Source: Podochytrium sp. JEL0797 (Eukaryota; Chytridiomycota; Chytridiomycetes; Chytridiales; Chytriomycetaceae). Taken from it: 40,927 nt of DNA. The notes under the pieces were generated by a model. The model saw only the letters and a program-made list of their open reading frames with translations, was not told the origin of the DNA and ran no database searches. The stretch spans positions 1-40,927 of the forward strand of contig JADGJG010000117.1 in assembly GCA_027596195.1 (NCBI GenBank). The letters are read 5' to 3'. Of the stretch, positions 32,952 to 40,927 are shown one piece after another. How positions within the stretch are numbered: position 1 is the first letter of the stretch; every line of letters starts with the position of its first letter. The translations under genes and the position numbers were made by a program.

Positions 32952-33250
32952 GTCAGATCTGGAAAAATTGACAAAGAAGATTAAATCGAAAAAGAAAAAG
33001 AAAATGCATGATGGATTAAAAAAGAAAAGTCAGAGCGTAGTGCTGTGGAAGTTCAAGTTTTGTCGCAGTAAGTAACGGGTGCATTTTTGAAGGACCTGAA
33101 AAGGTACTGAAACGGGGGGTTCGCGAGAAGATTCGCCACGGGTGACAGGCCGACCTCTGCGTTTGGGCACTTGGGTGTGCCTGGGTTGTGCCTCGATTTC
33201 CCGCCAAAGAATCTGCCAAGAAGTAGTTCCGCAGCGCCAAAAACAAAAAA
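32952..33250. promoter_or_regulatory. Shared divergent promoter, monooxygenase D / APC permease
   Basis: 299 bp lie between the two divergent ATGs. The first ~180 bp recur upstream of copy C, so this part travels with the monooxygenase gene, while the last ~115 bp (from 33,134) belong to the permease side. An A-rich stretch with 'aaaagaaaaagaaaatg' lies next to the monooxygenase start. Confidence 0.5.
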
Positions 33251-35437
33251 ATGAGCCTCCGCTTCAGCACAGTCGCGGCGGAAGACGAGGCCCGCTTGAA
33301 ACAGCTTGGATACACACAGGTTGGGAATCCTTCCACATCACTTCCGCTTTCAAACCCGCTGAACCCTTTGCGTTTTGTAGGAGCTCTTCCGTGCACTCAA
33401 CGCTTTCGCCAACTTTGGAATCACATTCACCATTCTGAGCGAGCCCATGAGCGTGCTGCCGTTGATTTATTTGGGGCTCGGTGCAGGAGGTTGAGTTGTT
33501 CACCCTGGTCATTGATTAATGTCCGTCTCTGGCTCTCTCATTCTTGTCAATTCGTTTCAAAAAAGGCCCAAGAGGAATGCTGATCACTTGGTACGGTGCA
33601 AGATGCTTGGATTGTCTGTCTAATCTATCCTCGTCCTTTTCAGGCCCGTCATTTCGTTCTTTTCGGCTTTTGCCGCAGCCTCAATCGGTGAAATCGTGTC
33701 CAGCTATCCAACCAGCGGGGGACTTTACTATGTAAGTCTGCTGCAGTCTAATTTTTGATTGACATACTAATCGCTTCCACAGTGGTCGGCCAGTCTCGCT
33801 GGCCCAAAATGGGCTCCGTATGCGTCATACATGACCGGATACTTCAATTGGATTGGACTTGCCGGTATCACATCCGGAACTGTGAGTACCGAGTCCATGA
33901 TTCCAATCGTCCATTTATTCAAATCAAATTATTCTGTGTTCGTTCAGGCGTATGCGTTCGGCCAATTCTTTGTCAATTGCTTCAACCCCGCATTGGACCC
34001 AACATCTTGGAGTGCAAAGTGCATCATTTTGTTTGCGGGAGTCTTCTCTCTCGTTATCGCTGGATGGCTCTGCTCGTTTGGGGTGAAAATCATTGCTATC
34101 ATGGGCAAGATTTGCTTTTGGTTGAACTTGTTAGGTCTCTCTACGATTGTTCTCAGCGTGTTTATCAGTAAGTTCTCTTACATTTCGATCACTTGCGCTC
34201 ATTTCATGTCCAAAAATTCGCGTTTGAATGTTTGCAGCGTCGCCAACCAAAATCCCACCTTCGGAAATGTTCAATTCCTGGAGCAACTTGACTGGATTCC
34301 CCGACGCATGGGCTGCCACAATCTCAGTCCTTCTGGCGTGTCTTACGTACACGGGATACGATTCAGCCGCTCATCTGGCCGAAGAAACCTCCAACCCTGC
34401 CGTCCAAGGCCCCCGTTCAATCGCGTACGCCATGTCGTCCACCTTCGTGTCCGGTTACTTTGCCCTCTTCTTCATCCTTTCCACCATCGATCCATCGCGT
34501 TTCTCCACTTTGAACGGGGAAACGTCGTACGCGTTGATGGACATTTTCGTGAGCACTGTTGGCCTGAACGCTGGAATCTTGTTCAACGTTGTCCTCATGC
34601 TTATTGCCATCACCAACGAGTTCACGATGATGCTCACCCACGCGCGCATGACGTTCGCCTTTTCTCGCGATGGCGCGCTTCCGGGGAGTCAATGGCTGCA
34701 CACTCTTGGTTGGGGAAAGTGGGGATCTTCGGACAAGGCTGGGATAGGTTCGAATCAAGTCCCACTTCGTGCTACACTCGCCATTGTCGTGATTGATTGC
34801 TTGATCCTGGTCCCAAGCCTATACTCGTCGACTCTTTACGCGGCCATCAACTCGTTTGGGGTAATTGGAACGTATCTGGCCTACATGATACCGATTTTCC
34901 TACGCGTGGTGCGTCACGACAAGTTTCCTCGAGGGCCTTTCAATTTGGGTGCGTTTGGCGTCCCGGTTGGAATCGTGGCTGTGCTGTTTCTCGCGTTTTC
35001 TTCCGTGGCGTTGGTGTTGCCGACTGTTTATACGGATCCTACGCAATATTTGATGTCGGACAATGTGACTTTGGATCGGGACGCGTACGTCATTGCATGT
35101 AAGCAACTTTTTCTTTACTGATTCCCTTGTGTTCACTCAAGGGAAAAATATGTGTTCTCCAGACTTGCAAAATTTCAACTGGGCCCCAGTCGTTGTGATT
35201 GGCGTATTTATCATTTCGAACGCGTTCTGGTTCCTTCACGCGAAGAGATGGTTCAAGGGTCCGCCTTTGGATAAGGAAACCAAGTGGAAGCGCGATGCGG
35301 TTGGGAACGCGATGGCAGAAACGGTGGAGAGTGGAATGGATGGTACTGAGGTGGGGGTTGGAGGGGAAAAGTTGATGGATGGGGGTGAAGGTGATGGGGA
35401 GGAGGAGATTGAGCAAAAATTTGTGTTGAATGGATGA
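33251..35437 (+). CDS. APC-superfamily permease (amino-acid/choline transporter, ACT type)
   Basis: A fungal GABA/choline/amino-acid permease-like symporter, distinct from the YAT family at the left end. Eight exons: 33251..33319, 33381..33489, 33566..33590, 33644..33731, 33783..33881, 33948..34167, 34238..35098, 35163..35437; 1746 nt, 581 residues. It opens MSLRFSTVAAEDEARLKQLG, a typical acidic start followed by ALNAFANFGITFTILS. The motif EIVSSYPTSGGLYYWSASL and the loop GYDSAAHLAEETSNPAVQGP are signatures of this group. A 25-nt exon 3 codes for GPRGMLITW. The C-terminal tail is hydrophilic and Glu/Gly-rich. It pairs divergently with monooxygenase D; a broken duplicate lies at 27,334-27,667. 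The substrate is unknown. Confidence 0.9.
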
Positions 35438-35758
35438 ACACCTATCTAGAATTGATTTTAATTTTGTTTTCCTTGGTTTATCAAGCTTGAAAAAGAAATA
35501 AATGATGATTGAGTTTGAAGGCGAAAATTCAATCGTAAATATATGATAATACTGAATTGAGCTTCATTTACGTATGTTCACACCTCGGTAATCGTGATGA
35601 ACTCTTAAACGATGGCGGGAGTGGCCCATTGGTGACGCGAGATGCCCCGATCATTTAATCAAACCAGGTTCGAAAATTTTCCACGTGATGCCATCAACGC
35701 TGCTTTTTCTCTCGCAAATTGGCCCACTCCCGACCCCCATTCCCTGTCCACATACCCC
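35438..35758. other. Intergenic before phosphatase 1
   Basis: A 321-bp gap with the permease 3' UTR and the promoter of phosphatase 1. An in-frame ATG at 35,642 would extend phosphatase 1 by 39 residues; the paralog's start argues against it. Confidence 0.4.
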
Positions 35759-37155
35759 ATGAGCACTACGGAGAAACCCGAAGCCACCGCAGTTGTCGTC
35801 ACTGAGACGGAGGCTGCGGGACCCGTCGTTGCCGTCGTGGAGATCCCCGTCCTTGCCGAGGCATCTGCCGAGACCTCCCCAGCCACAACTTCTGCTGCTG
35901 AAACACTCACCACCGACGGAGACTCGACCGACCTTGGCTTCGACCCGTCGTCCATCATCACGCAGGTTGCCGAGCCAGCAAAGAAAGAATCCGTCCACCA
36001 CCACCCGCATACCCTCCCAAAGGCCCTTGCGTCCTCCGCGGCAAAGTCCAACAAAGTTTCCCCAATGGGAGATTCGGATAAAAAGAATCCCAACGGAATG
36101 TTTGACCAATTCAAGGCCCTGTGCTGCGCTTGTGGCGTCCACGAGGATGCGTCGGAGCGTGAACCCATTTACACTACCAAAAAGGCTGAGTCCGTATCTT
36201 CGGTTGGACAAGTCGATATTCCGCTCGTCATGACATCCGATATCGTCAAAAAGAAGGAGAGCAAAATCTCGGTGGTGGAATCGGTGCTGGAGGAGGACGC
36301 TCAAATCGACCCGCAACACGAGCTGCCCACAAAAGCCGATGCTTCTCCCAGTCCAGTTTCTGAGTACGGTGATCACAAGGTGCGTTTGGGTCTCGCTGTT
36401 GTGCGCACTGCCCAATTTCTCAGCATCATCTGACTCGACCCGTCATCCAAAAAACAGTTCCTCCTTCCCAAGATTCTCCGAGAAGACGTTGGCAAAAAGC
36501 TCCTGATTCTCGATCTCGATGAAACTCTTGTACATTCCGCCTTCAAGCCTGTCGCGAACGCTGATTTCATCATTCCAATCGACATTGAAGGGCAATTTCA
36601 CAACGTGTACGTCCTGAAACGGCCTAACGTTGACTCCTTCTTGGAGAATCTGGGTACGCACTTTGAGGTGGCTGTGTTCACGGCGAGCATGTCCAATTAC
36701 GCGAACCCCGTGTTGGATCTGTTGGACCGCAAGAAGGTGATCAAGCATCGGTTGTTCCGGGAGCACTGCACGTTTACGGAGGGATCTTTTGTCAAGGTAA
36801 AATGCTGTTTAGAGCGATTCCCATTGTTTGAGTCTAATTTGATTTCTTTGCGATTCAGGATTTGACTCTGCTTGGGCGCCCAATCGAAGACTGCATTATT
36901 GTCGACAACAGCCCCGTCGCATATGCCTTCCAGCCCGAGAATGCCGTTCCTTGCGCCTCGTAAGTTGCTGAAGGACGACACCTCCCGTTTTGAGACACTA
37001 AATGTTTGATTTTTCATCGCAGGTGGTACAGCGATATGGAGGACGATGAATTGATTGAGCTTCAGCCGTTCTTGTTGGGTTTGAAAACGATTCCGGACGT
37101 TCGGACAGTGTTAGGAGCGAGTTTGGATTCCAGCAACGAGGGAAACGCAGTTTGA
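35759..37155 (+). CDS. HAD-family protein phosphatase, FCP1/SCP/Psr-like (paralog 1)
   Basis: A Mg-dependent Ser/Thr phosphatase with the NIF/FCP1-homology catalytic domain, like the fungal Psr1/Psr2 and animal small CTD phosphatases. Exons: 35759..36379, 36458..36796, 36859..36959, 37023..37155; 1194 nt, 397 residues. The catalytic motif DLDETLVHS starts at about residue 226, so D226 is the phospho-acceptor and D228 the acid/base. FTASMSNYANPVLDLL and HRLFREHC follow, and VDNSP supplies the late acidic site. The first 200 residues are low-complexity Ala/Thr/Ser/Glu, with a Cys cluster (C122, C123, C125) that could be palmitoylated to tether the enzyme to a membrane, as in Psr1 (inference). 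The ATG at 35759 (MSTT) matches paralog 2. Confidence 0.88.
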
Positions 37156-37303
37156 ATTGTATTTTATTTAGATAGAGCATTTGATATATGAAAGAGCCCT
37201 TCATTTGCCTTTTTGATCTTCAGAAACAAAGGAAGGAGGCACGCAGGCCAGCGGAGATCACTTTTAATCAAACGAGAAAATTTCTCAAATTGGGGGACCT
37301 GAC

Positions 37304-38689
37304 ATGTCAACAACACCCACATCCGTCACCGGTGCTGCCGCAGTCGCCGTCCTCATCATCGACAGAGAAGAAAGCGAGACCGTCGTGGCCTCGGAAGCCA
37401 ACGAATCCGCCGCCATCTCCGCCGATTCCTCAGACGCTTCCCCGCTTGAAGATCACACTGCCGAAACGGCCAAGGAACCCCTCGCCTTCGATCCTTCGTC
37501 TGTAATTACTCAAGTCACCGAGCTCGACGCTTCCACGCTGCCCCACCACTACCCTCACAAACTGCGAAAAGCGTCAACCATCCCTTCGTCCGCTTCGTCA
37601 CATGCAGCTGCCCCCTCGATCTCTCGAGATGAGAAAGCGGCACGCATTGAAGATCATTATCCTGCGAAGCCAGAGAATGGTCTCACGGCCATATTGAGGC
37701 AGTTGTGCTGTTGCCTGTCGAATCACGATCGGAATGAAATAGCGTTGCCGTTTGCCAGCGATGCCAAGACCGGAATGATTGCATCCACCGGTGGATTCGT
37801 CCCTGCCACCATGTCGGTGCATGACGTCAAAAGGAAAGAGAGCCGTGTGGTGATCAAGAAGGAGAGCAATGTGTCCATTTCGAAAGAATCTGTGCTGGAA
37901 GAGGGAGCCCCACCACCCAACAAGGACGATGAAACCCCGATTCCTTCTTCTGACGACGGCGAGGCAGAGGTTTGTCCTCAATTTTCGATCCAAATTTCAA
38001 ATTGACCCCCCCCCCCAATTCAAAACCCCAACAGGTTCTCCTTCCACCCATCCTCCCTCACCACCTTGGCAAAAAATGCCTCGTCCTCGATCTCGACGAA
38101 ACCCTCGTCCACAGTTCCTTCGAATTCGTCCCCAACGCCGATTTTGTGATCCCAATCGACATTGAAGGGCAATTCCACAACGTGTACGTTCTTAAGAGGC
38201 CGTTTGTCGATTCGTTCCTCGAGAATATGGGGCCCGAGTTTGAGGTGGCTGTGTTTACGGCGAGCATGTCCAATTACGCGAACCCTGTGTTGGATCTGTT
38301 GGATAAGAAGGGGGTGATTACGCATCGATTGTTTAGGGAGCATTGCGTGTTTTACAATGGGTCGTATGTCAAGGTGGGTGGAGCGCATTTGTTTTCGACG
38401 GTGGCAGTGTTGCGCAACCTTCCGCATTCATGCGCGACTCACCCAATTCACTCCAATTCCACAGGACCTGACCATGCTCGGCCGACCCATCGAATCCTGC
38501 ATCATCATTGACAACAATCCCGTCGCGTACGCGTTCCAACCCGAAAACGCGATCCCTTGTCAAACCTGGCACGACGACCCAGAAGATGACGAACTCAAGG
38601 AGTTGCAGCCGTTTTTGATGCAGTTGAACACGATTCGGGATGTGCGAACTGTGTTGGGGGTTTCGTCGTCGAATGGGGAGGAGGAGTGA
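37304..38689 (+). CDS. HAD-family protein phosphatase, FCP1/SCP/Psr-like (paralog 2)
   Basis: A tandem paralog 148 bp downstream of the first. Exons: 37304..37969, 38035..38373, 38465..38689; 1230 nt, 409 residues. Exon 2 is 339 nt in both genes. DLDETLVHS begins at about residue 241. The last intron of paralog 1 (between PCAS and WYSD) is absent: here IPCQTWHDD is continuous. The N-terminal half has diverged but keeps FDPSSVITQV (62-71), the His-Pro stretch, and a triple Cys (135-137) at the place of the paralog's Cys cluster, so these are likely functional elements. A C9 homopolymer lies in intron 1 just after 38,005. Confidence 0.88.
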
Positions 38690-39119
38690 TTCTTGGGGGA
38701 TGGGGGAAGAGTGGGAGAGTTGATGATCTAGAATTTTGAATCTATATGTCAATAATTTGATATTTGGCGGATTGTGTTGTTGGAATCTGCCAGCGTGCTC
38801 GATTTGAAATTAATTTTGATGTCAATCGGGACGCGTTCCAACTTGGTGACGCGCTGCAATGCATGCCCCCCAACTCCTCCAACGCCCCCTCAACGTCATT
38901 GCAACGCACTCGGTCAGATTGAGTGACCATCACAAAGCTCTGGTTGCTAGAATGAGGGCTTTTGAAGCTGGCGACAAAAAAGTTCCGTTTCAACGTCACA
39001 ACTCGTGATCGATATAATCTTGCTCAAGGAAGGCGGGATCATTAAGCCATCATGTCTAGATCTTGGAGACATGTCCAACCTTTGGCTATAAGGAGTTGTT
39101 GAGTGTGACAATTCTCACG
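38690..39119. other. Intergenic, nothing recognised
   Basis: 430 bp after phosphatase 2 with no open frame resembling a known family. This marks the change from the compact gene region to repeat-like sequence. Confidence 0.4.
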
Positions 39120-39441
39120 TCAAAAGGGAACACATGGAGTGACCACCACAAACACATCATTCTTAATGATTTGAAGTATCCAGTTTGTCATCGTCTGAAC
39201 CTGATCCATATTTGGTTGCACAATGAGTGAATCTTGGAGATTGACATCAACCCATTCATGAATGGCCACAGGTGCCTCAGTCCTCCAAACACCTGGATTT
39301 ACAAGCTCTAGCCCATTGAATGGGTCATGGTGCATTTTTGCACTTTGTCCCAAAAATGTGCCTTGTGGGTCAACGAAATCCTGCTTGAAACCCCCCCTCA
39401 AAATTTGGGGTTTAAATAAAGAGCCGGTGGCGGTTTCATAT
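39120..39441 (-). CDS. Hypothetical open frame, possible 3' exon
   Basis: A minus-strand frame that can start right after a splice-acceptor-like TTCTTGCAG (ending at 39,442) and runs 106 codons to a TGA at 39,120. It reads YETATGSLFKPQ... through GQSAKMHHDPFNGLE to VVVTPCVPF. I do not recognise it. It could be the last exon of a gene or part of a degenerate mobile element, since a tRNA-like sequence lies directly upstream on the same strand and a piggyBac gene lies nearby. It lacks its own ATG near the start. Confidence 0.25.
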
Positions 39442-39484
39442 CTGCAAGAATTAAAGAAAAATATTAAAAGATGACAGAGATAGG

Positions 39485-39572
39485 GACTCGAATCCCAGTC
39501 TGGGCAGTCCCCAACAGAGGCCTCAAATCGAAAGCATTACAGTCTGCAGAGCGTGTAGACCATCTTAAGTTG
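39485..39572 (-). other. tRNA-like sequence (A and B box), possible tRNA pseudogene or SINE head
   Basis: On the minus strand, TGGTCTACACG fits a pol III A box with one mismatch. About 65 bp later GATTCGAGTCC fits a B box with one mismatch. A D-stem (GTCT...AGAC) can form, but I cannot pair a proper acceptor stem or anticodon stem, so it is not called as a working tRNA. Confidence 0.3.
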
Positions 39573-39779
39573 CAATATATGCAGTTGCTTTCACGCCTGG
39601 GTCTGCAAGTTCGTATGTTTATGTAAATGGGAGCGAGAAAGGGGAGTGAAAACAACGGCACCGCAGAAGCTTGCATCAATACCAACGGCTCCACAGCTTC
39701 GCAAACGACACTAATGACGTTTATTTTAATTATTTTAACGACGCAGTTGTCATTTCCCTGTCTCTGCATGCCTCCATTC

Positions 39780-40111
39780 TTCATGACCACCCACCACCAC
39801 CCCAAACACCCAAACCCGCCTCATCTACCACCACCCACTACCCCACAACACCCTCAAATTCCCCCAACACGCCCCCAACTCACGCGGTTCCATCAAAAAC
39901 TAACCCCAATAGACACGCAACCCACAACAGCTTCCAAACACGCCCCCATCAAAAACTGCCCGCAACCCAGAACCACTCCCCCAACTTGTCCCCATCAAAA
40001 ACCGCCCTCACCCCCTCACCATCCCCAAACAATCAAACCACCCGCAACACCGCAGCACCACAACATCACCCAAACACCCCCCCATCAAACCACCCGCAAA
40101 AAACCTCCACC
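39780..40111. repeat. G-poor, C/A-rich low-complexity tract
   Basis: About 330 bp downstream of the piggyBac stop are almost free of G on the plus strand, made of loose ccaccac/cccaaac/ccatcaaa units. Open frames across it (Pro/Thr/His-rich) are composition artefacts. On the minus strand it is G/T-rich with several GGGG runs and could form G-quadruplexes. Confidence 0.6.
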
Positions 40112-40927
40112 CTACTGCCCACCTCTCCGGCGCGTCCGCTTCACCAAACCCAGTACAGTCGCATTGTCTTGGTGATGCTTGCTGAAGCAGTTCGATTCTC
40201 TTCTGACACAGAATCTGGCATCATCACAGCCAGGGCAGCTCAAAAACGACTGAGTGCCGCAAACGCAGCACCGGATTCTGTTGCTGTTGTATTTTGGCGT
40301 GTGCAGATCGCGGTTTGGGACGGTGTCTGAGATGGCGTTGTTGCCCTCTTCGTCCATGTCGTCTTGGTCGCCATGGCCGTCGGAGTCGTTGGAGTCGGAG
40401 TCATTGGAGGTGTTGGCGTCATGTGCAGCGCTTGCACGCACATTGGCGTCGCGGCCTTCCGGTGCTCCATAAGTATCGATAATCTGCTTGACCAACGCGA
40501 GTCTGAACGCGTGGTGAGTCTTTGCGGCATTTGGTTGGTTGTAGAGCGGGCTGGTTTTGTAGTAGATCCAGCTGTTGATGAGGGCGATGTCGGCAGTGTG
40601 GTAGAAGAAGATTTTGTAGTATTTTTTTTGCCGCCTGCGGTAAACGCGTCTTCCAAACATCATTTGGTCGTTGGCATCGATTCCAGGCATGACGCGGTTG
40701 TAGATGTGAATGATTTCTGGCTTCAGCTGCTTGTTTTGGCCGCTGGGAGCCGGAATGTCGTTTGCTGCTGCAGCAGATCCCACAGAAAAGAGGATCAGAA
40801 CCTCCTTCTTGTCCTTCCAGTTTGCGAGGCCAAAGCGGTTGCAGAACTTGACAACTCGACTGCCTTTCTCTTGCTTCGAAAACTTTTTGGCCTGGACGGA
40901 TTTGGGGAAGCCAGTCGCGTTTTTGCG
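40112..40927 (-). CDS. piggyBac transposase, C-terminal part (runs off window)
   Basis: The DNA cut-and-paste transposase of the piggyBac superfamily (DDE_Tnp_1_7). The frame is open from the right edge to the stop at 40,112, about 271 residues. In order: a block ending WKDKKEVLILFS, then the conserved MPGIDANDQMMFGRR (the family's VDxxDQM motif with an active-site Asp), KKYYKIFFYHTADIALINSWIYYK (written as two overlapping pieces of the family's end), an acidic Asp/Asn/Ser stretch, and a Cys-rich C-terminal zinc-binding domain (CCVCG, CPGC, FCVRRESNC). The minus-strand frame is intact as far as seen. No TTAA-flanked terminal repeat could be identified on the left side. Confidence 0.85.
   Translation of the reverse strand, partial: RKNATGFPKSVQAKKFSKQEKGSRVVKFCNRFGLANWKDKKEVLILFSVGSAAAANDIPAPSGQNKQLKPEIIHIYNRVMPGIDANDQMMFGRRVYRRRQKKYYKIFFYHTADIALINSWIYYKTSPLYNQPNAAKTHHAFRLALVKQIIDTYGAPEGRDANVRASAAHDANTSNDSDSNDSDGHGDQDDMDEEGNNAISDTVPNRDLHTPKYNSNRIRCCVCGTQSFLSCPGCDDARFCVRRESNCFSKHHQDNATVLGLVKRTRRRGGQ

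Noticed and set aside
39485..39572. Functional tRNA gene
   Set aside because: A and B boxes are near consensus but no acceptor stem or standard anticodon stem can be paired.
39627..40330. Long plus-strand Pro/Thr/His-rich open frames
   Set aside because: They come from a G-poor low-complexity tract that rarely forms stop codons and run antisense into the piggyBac gene.
1..40927. CRISPR arrays, rRNA genes, bacterial operons or prophage
   Set aside because: No regularly spaced direct repeats, no rRNA-like sequence, and the genes are intron-bearing and fungal in type.

Overview
The window is nuclear DNA of a eukaryote, most likely a fungus. Almost every gene is split by short GT-AG introns of about 45-95 bp. 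The proteins are typically fungal (YAT-type amino-acid permeases, Psr/SCP-like phosphatases, wax-synthase-type MBOAT acyltransferases) and include a eukaryotic Argonaute and a piggyBac transposase. Many short introns together with Argonaute and piggyBac fit an early-diverging (chytrid-like) fungus, but I cannot fix the phylum by eye. I rebuilt each spliced gene from reading frame, splice sites and paralog comparison; all complete models below keep frame across every exon.

Region 1 (1-15,070): a tandem family of amino-acid permeases. Three complete genes and one partial gene lie on the minus strand and three complete genes on the plus strand. The two groups diverge from a 784-bp intergenic region with GATA-type motifs. 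N- and C-termini split them into two subfamilies matching the two strands.

Region 2 (15,135-25,850): an MBOAT acyltransferase (minus) diverging from a full-length, slicer-competent-looking Argonaute (plus) with a Gly/Ser/Met-rich insertion near its C-terminus. A FAD monooxygenase gene (copy A) and a second MBOAT paralog, both minus, follow.

Region 3 (25,850-35,437): the most unusual part. FAD-monooxygenase copies alternate in orientation (+,-,+,-,+,-). Copies C and D (minus) look intact. Copies B (minus) and E, F, G (plus) are truncated or frameshifted. The ancestral unit appears to be [A-type monooxygenase +][D-type monooxygenase -][permease +], repeated about three times. One repeat carries a decayed permease piece created by an internal deletion of about 1.46 kb. 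A sharp inverted repeat with ~100-bp arms lies at 25,852-26,075. The intact end of the array is a divergent monooxygenase (D)/APC-permease pair sharing a 299-bp promoter.

Region 4 (35,759-40,927): two tandem HAD-type (FCP1/SCP/Psr-like) phosphatase paralogs, a stretch with an unrecognised reading frame and a tRNA-like sequence, a G-poor C/A-rich tract, and the 3' part of a piggyBac transposase running off the right edge.

Biological reading (inference): the window joins nutrient uptake (permeases), flavin hydroxylation and lipid acylation genes. The sense/antisense monooxygenase array could give double-stranded RNA, the kind of substrate an Argonaute such as the one about 5 kb away uses.
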